Source: Chloroflexi bacterium bin125 (lineage in GTDB: Bacteria; Chloroflexota; Dehalococcoidia; Bin125). Taken from it: 64,000 nt of DNA. The DNA is taken from contig MPNM01000014.1 of the NCBI GenBank assembly GCA_002239025.1, positions 21,638-85,637 on the forward strand, written 5' to 3'. Of the stretch, positions 25,684-33,736 are shown piece after piece. Made by a program: the position numbers and the translations under genes. Every line of letters starts with the position of its first letter. Positions within the stretch are counted from its first letter, which is position 1. The notes beneath the pieces are model-generated. The model worked only from the letters and a program-made list of their open reading frames with translations, had not been told where the DNA came from and searched no databases.

Positions 25684-26984
25684 GTGGTCTGTCCGGCTTC
25701 AGCAGCGTGTTGGGCGCGTGGTACGACTTCCGCGACCTGAACAACCTGCAACGGTTGATCACCGAATGGATCGCCGAGTGGGGTCCGGACTGGATCGCGT
25801 CGATCGTGACCGGTGTGCTGGGCGCGCTAGCGATACTGGGCGTCATTGGTCCGACATTGCTAATCCTGATCTGGGTCGAGCGCAAGGTGATTGCCCGATT
25901 CCAGCAGCGCTACGGACCCAACCGTGTTGGTCCGAAAGGGCTGCTGCAGCCGGTGGCGGATGCGGTCAAACTGATTCTCAAGGAGCAGCTCGCTCCGCGT
26001 TCGGCGGACAAACTGCTGTTCTTCCTGCCGCCGGTGCTGATCTTTGTGCCGGGCATCCTGATCTGGGGCGTGCTGCCGTTCGGGCCTCGGATGTCGGTGG
26101 CCGACCTCAACGTCGGCGTGCTGTTCTTGCTTGCGGTGTCGGGGACGGCGGTGCTGGTGCTGTTCATGGCCGGCTGGTCGTCGAACAACAAGTACGCGTT
26201 GTTCGGCGCGATGCGGGCGGTGGCGATGTCGATTTCATATGAAGTGCCGATGGTGCTGGCGCTGCTGACGCTAGTGGTGTTCTCGGGCACGATGTCAGTC
26301 AACGGAATAGTGGAATGGCAGCAACAGGAGGATGTGATCTTCATCCTGTTGTTCCCGCTGTCAGCGGTGGCGTTCTTCTTCGCCGCCTCGGCTGAGCTGA
26401 ACCGCACGCCGGCCGATATCTCGGAGGCGGAGTCGGAAATTGTGGCTGGCTATCACACTGAGTACTCGGGCATGCGATTCGGCCTCTTCTACGCGGTGGA
26501 GCTGGGTAACACGCTGGTTGTGTCGGGATTTATTGCGACGTTCTTCCTTGGTGGTTGGTGGCTGTGGGGTCTGGATCAGTGGGTGCCGAGCTGGATCATC
26601 CTGTTGGTCAAGACCGGCGCCGTCTACTTCCTCTTGATCTGGACACGTGGCACTTTGCCTCGACTGCGCGTCGATCAGTTGATGGGCTTCTGCTGGAAGG
26701 CGCTGGTCCCGGCGACGCTGTTGTTCGTCGTGGTTGCGTTTGTAGAACGCACGCTGTTGATCTCAGAAGGCTGGGACACGACGGTGGCGCTGCCGATTAT
26801 GGCCGTCTTCAATATTGCGCTCACGCTTGGCGCGGTCATGTTGTTCGCTCGAGTCTCGCGTCCGGCAGCGCTGCGACGACCGGCACGGATTCGCATGGCT
26901 GGCGCCGAGATTGGTGGACTACGAGCTGCGCGGCAAGTTGCTTCCAGAACCGAGGAACCGCAGTTCCAGGTCGGTGGTGACTAG
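25680..26984 (+). CDS. nuoH: NADH-quinone oxidoreductase subunit H
   Basis: 434 residues, about eight to nine membrane helices. Quinone-binding landmarks: ERKVIARFQQRYGPNRVGPK, then LQPVADAVKLILKE, and later SELNRTPADISEAESEIVAG-type residues (AELNRTPADISEAESEIVAG). RGTLPRLRVDQLMGFCWK lies near the end. The C-terminal extension after the last helix is longer than usual and Arg-rich. nuoJ follows after 2 bp; nuoI, usually between, is absent. Confidence 0.95.
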   Translation: MSGLSGFSSVLGAWYDFRDLNNLQRLITEWIAEWGPDWIASIVTGVLGALAILGVIGPTLLILIWVERKVIARFQQRYGPNRVGPKGLLQPVADAVKLILKEQLAPRSADKLLFFLPPVLIFVPGILIWGVLPFGPRMSVADLNVGVLFLLAVSGTAVLVLFMAGWSSNNKYALFGAMRAVAMSISYEVPMVLALLTLVVFSGTMSVNGIVEWQQQEDVIFILLFPLSAVAFFFAASAELNRTPADISEAESEIVAGYHTEYSGMRFGLFYAVELGNTLVVSGFIATFFLGGWWLWGLDQWVPSWIILLVKTGAVYFLLIWTRGTLPRLRVDQLMGFCWKALVPATLLFVVVAFVERTLLISEGWDTTVALPIMAVFNIALTLGAVMLFARVSRPAALRRPARIRMAGAEIGGLRAARQVASRTEEPQFQVGGD

Positions 26985-26986
26985 CC

Positions 26987-27604
26987 ATGAGTGATTTTGG
27001 CTTCCACCTGGCGTTCTGGGCACTGGCCGCGATGACCCTGGGCGGCGCGTCGATGATCCTGATTAGCCGCAACCTGATTCACGCGGTGATCTGGCTGGTC
27101 ATGTCGATGCTCGGCATCGCGGGGTTGTATCTGACCCTGTCAGCGGATTTCATCGCCGTTGTACAAGTGTTGATCTACGTCGGTGCGATTTCCGTGCTGA
27201 TGTTGTTCGCGATCATGCTGACGCCGAGAGCGGAGCGGGATAACTCGCAGACCAAGATCAGCGCTCCTGCAGGTCTGGTCGTGTTGCTGGTGATGATCGC
27301 AACGATGTGGGTCGCAGTCGATACCGACTGGGGTCCAGTGCGTGACGGCGCGTTGACAGAGCAAGCGCGATTGATCGGAGAAAGTCTGATCAAGCACTAC
27401 ATCCTGCCGTTTGAGATTGGCGCCGTGTTGCTGACGGCCGCCCTGGTTGGCGCGATTGCCCTGGCGCGGCAGGACGAAGAGGATGGGCCGGTCCACGCGG
27501 CGTCGTTGCAGGCCGAACTCGATGGTGAGACTTCGATTGACCCGGCTGACGTGATCGATCCCCCGCTCGCGTCCGAACCTTCGGACGGTGGGACCACTTC
27601 ATGA
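26987..27604 (+). CDS. nuoJ: NADH-quinone oxidoreductase subunit J
   Basis: 205 residues, five membrane helices. LIHAVIWLVMSMLGIAGLYL, then DFIAVVQVLIYVGAISVLML and FAIMLTP form the conserved helix 3 region with the pi-bulge. A hydrophilic, acidic C-terminal tail (from about 165) is typical of Chloroflexota-like forms. ATGA overlap with nuoK. Confidence 0.93.
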   Translation: MSDFGFHLAFWALAAMTLGGASMILISRNLIHAVIWLVMSMLGIAGLYLTLSADFIAVVQVLIYVGAISVLMLFAIMLTPRAERDNSQTKISAPAGLVVLLVMIATMWVAVDTDWGPVRDGALTEQARLIGESLIKHYILPFEIGAVLLTAALVGAIALARQDEEDGPVHAASLQAELDGETSIDPADVIDPPLASEPSDGGTTS

Positions 27605-27915
27605 CCATTGGACTTGAGCACTACCTGGCGCTTGGGGCGTTGCTGTTCTGCATCGGCTTCTTCATTGCGCTGTCGAAGAAGAATGCGGTCGGAGTACTGA
27701 TCGGCGTCGAGTTGATGCTGAACGCCGTCAACCTGACGCTGGTCGCGTTCTCGCGATTTGGATCGGCCGAAGTCGCATTATCAACACAGGTCTTTGTGGT
27801 GTTCATCATCGCCGTGGCGGCGGCGGAGGTCGCGGTTGGACTAGCGCTGGCGCTGGTCGTCTATCGCAACCGACAGACAATCTCGGTCGATCGCACGACC
27901 TTGTTGAAGGGCTGA
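27601..27915 (+). CDS. nuoK: NADH-quinone oxidoreductase subunit K
   Basis: 104 residues, three membrane helices. GVLIGVELMLNAVNLTLVAF holds the conserved glutamate of the proton path (about residue 39), and the second glutamate is in AAAEVAVGLALALVVYRN (about 75). Family-typical length and start LEHYLALGALLFCIGF. Precedes a small extra ORF. Confidence 0.95.
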   Translation: MTIGLEHYLALGALLFCIGFFIALSKKNAVGVLIGVELMLNAVNLTLVAFSRFGSAEVALSTQVFVVFIIAVAAAEVAVGLALALVVYRNRQTISVDRTTLLKG

Positions 27916-27922
27916 CGACGAC

Positions 27923-28117
27923 GTGTGGGCTCCGCTGATGACTGTGCCGAATCGCTACGTCGCCGAGACGTTGCGCGAGCTGCTCTTTGCAGAGGGCGTC
28001 TCGGTGCGGTTCGTGGTTGAGCCTGATCGTCAGGACGAAGGCGACTTTGCTCCGGTGATGCTCTACGTGCCGGACTCGAAGACGCACGTGGCGCGGGAAA
28101 TCCTGGGGAAGGTGTAG
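27923..28117 (+). CDS. Small DUF2007-like protein inside the nuo operon
   Basis: 64 residues, GTG start, 7 bp after nuoK and 4 bp before nuoL. VPNRYVAETLRELLFAEGVS, then VMLYVPDSKTHVAREILGKV, follow the helix-strand-helix pattern of DUF2007 (putative signal-transducing) proteins. Their usual form is PN..EAE..r.lLe..GI....  LVP..d...A.eiL. No membrane span. The tight spacing shows co-translation with complex I. It could be an assembly or regulatory factor, but no function is established for this family in complex I. Assignment to DUF2007 is by eye. Confidence 0.6.
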   Translation: MWAPLMTVPNRYVAETLRELLFAEGVSVRFVVEPDRQDEGDFAPVMLYVPDSKTHVAREILGKV

Positions 28118-28121
28118 CGGC

Positions 28122-30152
28122 GTGTCCGAGACGATCTTCTGGGTCATCCTCTTCCTGCCGCTGACCGCGTTTGTGTTGGCCGGGATCTCTGCGCTCAACC
28201 AGAACCTGCAGCGTCAGATACCCGAGTGGGATCCGAGCTACCCGCGCTCGTGGAAGCCCATCGCCGATCTGTTCTGCGGACCGCGCCTGGCCTCGACGCC
28301 GCTGATCATCGCGCTCGCGGTCGCGTTCTTGCTCGCGGTAATCAACCTGATCGATTCCATCGGGCTTCGCGGCCTGCCGCTCGATATTGCTCCACATTTG
28401 CTCTTCAGCGCCGGCGACCTCAAGGTCAACCTCGGTGTTCGGATCGACGGACTGACTTCGGTGATGTTGGTCGTGGTGACCGGCGTGTCGCTGCTGGTGC
28501 AGGTCTACTCGACCGGCTACATGGACGGTGACCACGGCTACCGTCGCTACTTCGCCTTCATGGCGCTGTTCACGACCTCGATGCTGGGACTGGTCCTGGC
28601 CGACAACCTGCTGATGCTGTTCGCGTTTTGGGAGCTGGTCGGTCTGACTTCTTACCTGCTGATCGGATACTGGTTCCACCGGCCGGCCGCAGCCGCAGCA
28701 GCGAAGAAGGCATTCCTGGTCACGCGTCTAGGTGACCTGGGCATGCTCGCGGCGTTGATCTTGATTTACAGCCGCACGGGCACGATGGACATCGCCGCGA
28801 TTAACGCGCTGGCGGATCACGGCGCCGAAGCGGGTATGTTCGCGCTCAACGGCCTGATGATCGGTCAGACAGCGATGACACTGTTCGGTCTGGGCCTGAT
28901 CGCCGGAGCAGTCGGCAAGTCGGCGCAGTTCCCGCTGCACATCTGGCTGCCGGACGCCATGGAAGGCCCGACCCCGGTCTCGGCGCTGGTCCACTCGGCG
29001 ACGATGGTTGCTGCCGGCGTCTACCTGCTGGCTCGCTTCTTCCCGGTGATTCACGCCTCATCAACGGCGTCGGACATGATTGCCTGGATTGGCGCTGGGA
29101 CGGCGCTGGGAGCGGCGATTCTTGCGCTGGTACAAGTCGATATCAAACGCGTCCTTGCCTATTCGACGATTTCTCAGCTTGCGTACATGATGTTTGCCAT
29201 CGGCGTAGGTGGCTATGCGGCCGCGGTCTTCCACCTGATGACGCACGCATTCTTCAAGGCGATGCTGTTCCTTGGCTCTGGCTCGGTCAACCACTCGACC
29301 AACACATTCGACATGCGCAAGATGGGCGGGTTGCGCTTCGCGATGCCAATCACGTTCGTCACATTTGTGATCGGGACCCTTGCCCTCGCCGGTATATTCC
29401 CGCTCTCTGGATTCTGGTCCAAAGATGAGATCCTTGTTGAGGCATGGCAGAACAACAAGGGTGTGTTCGTGCTCGGGTTTCTTGCGGCCGGCCTGACCGC
29501 GGCTTACATGGTTCGCGCTGTTTACATGACATTCTTCGGCGAGTACAAGGGTGGAGAAGAAGTCGCCCCAGGCGAGCACGGAAACGAAGACCCGTCGCAT
29601 CCGCACGAGTCTCCCCGCAGCATGACGATCCCGCTGATCATCTTGGCCGTGTTTGCAGTACTCAGCGGATTGGTCACCCTCGGCTCGGAAGTACAGACCT
29701 GGGTGTACGGCGCGCTCCCGAATGCTGAACACCACACTGAACACCTGCCATTCCTTCATTGGCATTGGGGCGTAGCGATTAGTTCAACGGTGTTTGCGTT
29801 GATTGCAGGAGGAATCGCGTATCGCTTCATGCGTGAGCGAGATCGTATTCGGTCGTGGGGCGTCGGTGGGATCTGGCCGATTCCGGAGATGCAGAAGTTT
29901 GCGACTGAACTGTTCTACCTCGACGCGCTGGGCGAGAAGGTGCTGGCCCGTCGTGTGTTCTATAGCTGGATTGCCCAGGCGTCGTCCTGGTTTGATGCCA
30001 ACGTGGTCGACGGCGTGGTCAACCAGGCCTGGCGACGTGGCGTGAGCGTCTCGAATACCGCCAGATTCGTCCAGAACGGATGGGTCCAGGCGGGCACATT
30101 GTCAATCGGACTCGGCGGCGTGATCATCTGGGTCGCCGTCGTGTTGTTCTAG
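28122..30152 (+). CDS. nuoL: NADH-quinone oxidoreductase subunit L
   Basis: 676 residues, antiporter-like. FWELVGLTSYLLIGYWFHRP carries the key glutamate, GKSAQFPLHIWLPDAMEGPT and PVSALVHSATMVAAGVYLLA the central Lys/His path, and FPLSGFWSKDEIL a late helix. The lateral helix region at the C-terminus follows a hydrophilic loop (EEVAPGEHGNEDPSHPHE). The distal proton pump of complex I. GTG start; 9 bp gap to nuoM. Confidence 0.95.
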   Translation: MSETIFWVILFLPLTAFVLAGISALNQNLQRQIPEWDPSYPRSWKPIADLFCGPRLASTPLIIALAVAFLLAVINLIDSIGLRGLPLDIAPHLLFSAGDLKVNLGVRIDGLTSVMLVVVTGVSLLVQVYSTGYMDGDHGYRRYFAFMALFTTSMLGLVLADNLLMLFAFWELVGLTSYLLIGYWFHRPAAAAAAKKAFLVTRLGDLGMLAALILIYSRTGTMDIAAINALADHGAEAGMFALNGLMIGQTAMTLFGLGLIAGAVGKSAQFPLHIWLPDAMEGPTPVSALVHSATMVAAGVYLLARFFPVIHASSTASDMIAWIGAGTALGAAILALVQVDIKRVLAYSTISQLAYMMFAIGVGGYAAAVFHLMTHAFFKAMLFLGSGSVNHSTNTFDMRKMGGLRFAMPITFVTFVIGTLALAGIFPLSGFWSKDEILVEAWQNNKGVFVLGFLAAGLTAAYMVRAVYMTFFGEYKGGEEVAPGEHGNEDPSHPHESPRSMTIPLIILAVFAVLSGLVTLGSEVQTWVYGALPNAEHHTEHLPFLHWHWGVAISSTVFALIAGGIAYRFMRERDRIRSWGVGGIWPIPEMQKFATELFYLDALGEKVLARRVFYSWIAQASSWFDANVVDGVVNQAWRRGVSVSNTARFVQNGWVQAGTLSIGLGGVIIWVAVVLF

Positions 30153-30161
30153 GAGCGGTCG

Positions 30162-31715
30162 ATGGATCCGGGCTTCCCCGTCCTTTCGCTGCTGATCTTC
30201 CTGCCCCTGTTGGGCGCATTGCTGATCGCGTTGCTCCCGGGCAAGCACACGCCGACTGAGTGGTTGGTGCAGAACGCGCCCGGCAACGCGGTCGACTATC
30301 CCAAGTGGCTCGCGCTGGGCATCTCTGCGGGCACGCTGATCATCGCCCTGGTGATGTTCATCATCTTCGACCGCTCGGTCTCGGGCTTCCAGTTTGTTGA
30401 CGAGTTTGACTGGATTTCAGCCGAGGCCGTTGGCTTCAACGTCAAGTACGCCTTCGGCGTCGACGGATTGTCGATGCCGCTAGTCTTCCTGACCGCCCTG
30501 CTGACCGTTGTGGCAGTGCTGGTGTCGTGGCGCATCGACCTGCGCACCAAGGAGTACTTCGCCTGGTTGCTCGTCCTCGAGACGTCGGTGCTGGGCGTGT
30601 TTACATCGCTCGACCTGATTTTCTTCTTCCTCTTCTGGGAGCTGGAACTGGTGCCGATGTTCCTGCTGATCTCCATTTGGGGCAGCGGCAACCGCAACTA
30701 CTCGGCGCTCAAATTCGTGCTCTATACGGTCTTCGGCTCGGCCTTCATGCTGGTCGGATTCCTGGCCCTGGGCGTCGCGGCGGACACGTTCGATATCCGA
30801 GAAATCCGACAGGATGTGTTGGCCGCAGCCTTCCTGCCCGCGCCGGCGATCTTTGCCTTCATCCTGATTGCGTTCGCAATCAAGCTGCCGGTCGTGCCCT
30901 TGCATACCTGGCTGCCGGACGCGCACACCGACGCGCCAACGGCCGTGTCTGTGATGCTGGCCGGCGTGCTGCTGAAGATGGGCGGCTACGGAATCCTGCG
31001 CCTGCTCTTCACGATGATGCCGGAGGTCGGAGCGGATGCTGATCTGGCACTGGCGATCATCGGCGCCGTCTCGATCGTTTATGGCGCGATTGTGACGATC
31101 CGGCAGACCGACTTGAAGAGATTGATCGCGTATTCGTCGGTGTCTCATATGGGCTTTGTCCTGCTTGGCGTTGCGGCGCTCGGTACGACCGGGATGAGCG
31201 GTGCGGCGATGCAGCTTGTCACGCACGGGCTGATCACCGGCATGCTGTTTGTCATGGTTGGACTCGTCTACGACCGGACGCATACACGGGAGATCTCCGA
31301 GATGAAGGGTCTGATGCACCACATCCCGCTGCTGGGGATTGGAATGGTGTTTGCGGGTCTGGCCGGACTCGGGTTGCCTGCGCTGGCCGGATTCGTCGCC
31401 GAGATCACGATCTTCCTTGGCGCGTTCGCCTCGCAGACTGCGCCAGTGTCTGTCGCCCTGCTGGGCGTCCTGCTCGCAGCTGCCTACATTCTCTGGGCGT
31501 TGCAGCGGACATTCTTCGGTCCCAGGGATGAGAAATGGTCGCACCTGCCCGACGCGAACCACTGGAGCGAGTTCACCATCATCGGCGCGCTGATGGCATT
31601 GATCGTGCTGCTGGGCGTCTACCCATCAATCGTGATGGACCTACTCGAGATGGGTGTCGAGCCGATTGTGACTGAGCTTGAAGCGGTCGTCTCGGCCGGA
31701 GCGGGAGGCGGCTGA
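30162..31715 (+). CDS. nuoM: NADH-quinone oxidoreductase subunit M
   Basis: 517 residues, antiporter-like. FGVDGLSMPLVFLTALLTVV, FFLFWELELVPMFLLISIWG (conserved Glu), then KLPVVPLHTWLPDAHTDAPT and AVSVMLAGVLLKMGGYGILR. All expected proton-path residues appear intact. The stop shares bases with the nuoN ATG (TGATG). Confidence 0.95.
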   Translation: MDPGFPVLSLLIFLPLLGALLIALLPGKHTPTEWLVQNAPGNAVDYPKWLALGISAGTLIIALVMFIIFDRSVSGFQFVDEFDWISAEAVGFNVKYAFGVDGLSMPLVFLTALLTVVAVLVSWRIDLRTKEYFAWLLVLETSVLGVFTSLDLIFFFLFWELELVPMFLLISIWGSGNRNYSALKFVLYTVFGSAFMLVGFLALGVAADTFDIREIRQDVLAAAFLPAPAIFAFILIAFAIKLPVVPLHTWLPDAHTDAPTAVSVMLAGVLLKMGGYGILRLLFTMMPEVGADADLALAIIGAVSIVYGAIVTIRQTDLKRLIAYSSVSHMGFVLLGVAALGTTGMSGAAMQLVTHGLITGMLFVMVGLVYDRTHTREISEMKGLMHHIPLLGIGMVFAGLAGLGLPALAGFVAEITIFLGAFASQTAPVSVALLGVLLAAAYILWALQRTFFGPRDEKWSHLPDANHWSEFTIIGALMALIVLLGVYPSIVMDLLEMGVEPIVTELEAVVSAGAGGG

Positions 31716-33187
31716 TGCTAAGCGACGTCAACCTGCTGGGCCCAGAACTTGTCCTGCTCGTCGTGGGCGGCTTCCTGTTGCTCGCCGACCTGTTCCTCAA
31801 GGACCGGCGTTTGCTGATGGGCGTATCGGTGGCGGCGCTCATGGGTTCGATCCTGTACTCGGGCGTGCTGCTGACAGAAGGGCATGTTGGCCAGCAAGCG
31901 TTCGACGGCGTGCTAGTCGTTGACAAGTTCGCCATCTTCTTCCAGATTCTGCTCGCGGCAGCGGCGATGGTGGCGGTGCTGGTTTCCACTGAAACACTGC
32001 AGCGGACTCCATCTCGACGCGGCGAGTACCTCGCGCTGATCCTGTTCTCGACCGCCGGCCTTCAACTCCTGGCCGGCTCGCGCGATCTGATCATGGTGTT
32101 TATCGCGCTTGAGCTGACTTCGATTTCGCAGTACATCTTGGTTGGATTCCACAAGGACCGCTGGGGCTCCGAGGGCGGGCTCAAGTATCTGCTGACCGGG
32201 GCCGTGGCCTCCGCCGTTCTGCTCTACGGCATGGCGATCCTGTTGGGTCTGACGGGCTCGACGAACCTTGCCGAGATTGCCTCGTACATCGCCTGGCAAG
32301 GCGAAGGCAAGGAAGAGGCGCTGATGCTAGCGGCCGTCTTCCTGATCGCCGGGTTCGGGTTCAAAGCGGCAGTGGCTCCCTTCCAGATGTGGGCCCCCGA
32401 CGCATACACCGGCGCGCCAACGCCGATTGCGGCGTACCTCTCGGTCGCTTCCAAGGCGGCGGCGTTCGCCATCCTGATCCGAATCTTCTTTGAGGCACTG
32501 GGCGACGACCTGCTCGCCGAACACTGGAAGACGATCTTTGCGGCGCTGGCCACGCTGTCGATGTTTGTCGGCAACTTCTTCGCGCTGAGACAGAACAACA
32601 TCAAGCGCATGCTGGCGTATTCGTCGGTGGCGCAAGCGGGCACGCTGCTGATTGGTCTGGCAGCGATCTCGGCAGATCGCGGTGAGTTGTTGGGCGCCAG
32701 CGGGATCCTCTTTTACCTCGCCGGATACACCGTGACCAACCTGGCTGCGTTCACGGTGATCATCCTGATTGCCAACCAGAACGGTGGCAGTTACGACATT
32801 CGCAAGTATGCGGGATTGGGCAAGAGGTCTCCGTGGTTGGCGTTTGTCCTCTCGTTTGCCTTGATCTCGCTGATCGGACTACCTCCGACGGCGGTGTTCT
32901 TCGGCAAGATCTACCTGTTCGAGACCGCCGTTCAGAGCGGGCTGGCCTGGCTGGCGATCGTCGGCACAATCAACACCGTGATTTCTGCTGCGTACTACCT
33001 GCGCCCGGTGAAGGCGATGTTTGTCGACTCGGCGCCGGACGAAGACGACGAACAGCCAATGCCGCGACCGTCGAACAGTGTGCTGGCGACGATGGGTCTG
33101 GTCACTGCCGGAGTGCTGGTCATCGGATTACATCCATCTCTCCTGATCAACGCCGCCGAAGCCGCTGTGGCCGCTATCTTCTCCTGA
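31715..33187 (+). CDS. nuoN: NADH-quinone oxidoreductase subunit N
   Basis: 490 residues, antiporter-like. IALELTSISQYILVGFHKDR, then GFGFKAAVAPFQMWAPDAYT and GAPTPIAAYLSVASKAAAFA carry the conserved acidic/basic residues; RMLAYSSVAQAGTLLIGL is helix 11. Last gene of the operon. ybeY follows after 11 bp and may be co-transcribed. Confidence 0.95.
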   Translation: MLSDVNLLGPELVLLVVGGFLLLADLFLKDRRLLMGVSVAALMGSILYSGVLLTEGHVGQQAFDGVLVVDKFAIFFQILLAAAAMVAVLVSTETLQRTPSRRGEYLALILFSTAGLQLLAGSRDLIMVFIALELTSISQYILVGFHKDRWGSEGGLKYLLTGAVASAVLLYGMAILLGLTGSTNLAEIASYIAWQGEGKEEALMLAAVFLIAGFGFKAAVAPFQMWAPDAYTGAPTPIAAYLSVASKAAAFAILIRIFFEALGDDLLAEHWKTIFAALATLSMFVGNFFALRQNNIKRMLAYSSVAQAGTLLIGLAAISADRGELLGASGILFYLAGYTVTNLAAFTVIILIANQNGGSYDIRKYAGLGKRSPWLAFVLSFALISLIGLPPTAVFFGKIYLFETAVQSGLAWLAIVGTINTVISAAYYLRPVKAMFVDSAPDEDDEQPMPRPSNSVLATMGLVTAGVLVIGLHPSLLINAAEAAVAAIFS

Positions 33188-33198
33188 TCTGAACGTTT

Positions 33199-33675
33199 GT
33201 GACTGCTGGCCGCCATCTGGTTGAAGTCCTGGTCGACGAATCCTTTGTCCACCGAGTTGATGTGGAAGCTCTTGAGCGTTGCGTGCAGGAGACGCTGGCC
33301 TCGCGCAGACTACGGATACCTCGTGTCGTTGCCGTTCGCGTGACAGATTCTCGCACCTTGCGGACTCTCAACCGGCGATTTCGAGATGAGGATGTTGCGA
33401 CTGACGTGCTGTCGTTCAATACCGACTTCGACGGCCTGCGGCGTCCGGATGGATCGGCGGATCTGGGTGAAATCGTGATCGCATTGCCTGTCGCTGCCCG
33501 TGGCGCCAGGGAGCGAGCGGTGTCGCTCGGCGAGGAGCTGGGCCTGCTGACGGTCCACGGGACATTGCATCTGCTCGGGTTCGACCATGAGGAGGAGGAA
33601 GAGGAACGAGAGATGAAGCAGTTAGAACGAGTGGCACTCAGGCGGGCCGGCCTGGAGTCGGCTGCTCGTGATTGA
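33199..33675 (+). CDS. ybeY: Endoribonuclease YbeY
   Basis: 158 residues. The zinc motif HGTLHLLGFDH (H-x3-H-x5-H) is followed by an acidic stretch, and preceded by DVLSFNTDF and ADLGEIVIALP. It acts in 16S rRNA maturation and 70S quality control. GTG start. It is placed 11 bp after nuoN. The stop codon lies within the -35 element proposed for dnaX. Confidence 0.94.
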   Translation: MTAGRHLVEVLVDESFVHRVDVEALERCVQETLASRRLRIPRVVAVRVTDSRTLRTLNRRFRDEDVATDVLSFNTDFDGLRRPDGSADLGEIVIALPVAARGARERAVSLGEELGLLTVHGTLHLLGFDHEEEEEEREMKQLERVALRRAGLESAARD

Positions 33676-33701
33676 CATGTATAGATAATATGTTCTATCC
33701 T
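33672..33701 (+). promoter_or_regulatory. Putative dnaX promoter
   Basis: Perfect TTGACA (33672-33677), 18 bp spacer, TATCCT (33696-33701; four of six consensus bases). The AT-rich spacer contains ATATGTTCTAT, which resembles one arm of the GTGTTCTATAG repeats upstream of comM. The dnaX GTG lies about 36 bp downstream with TAGGAG before it. Confidence 0.45.
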
Positions 33702-33736
33702 TCGCTCAATGAGAGTGCACTCGCTAGGAGACTGAT

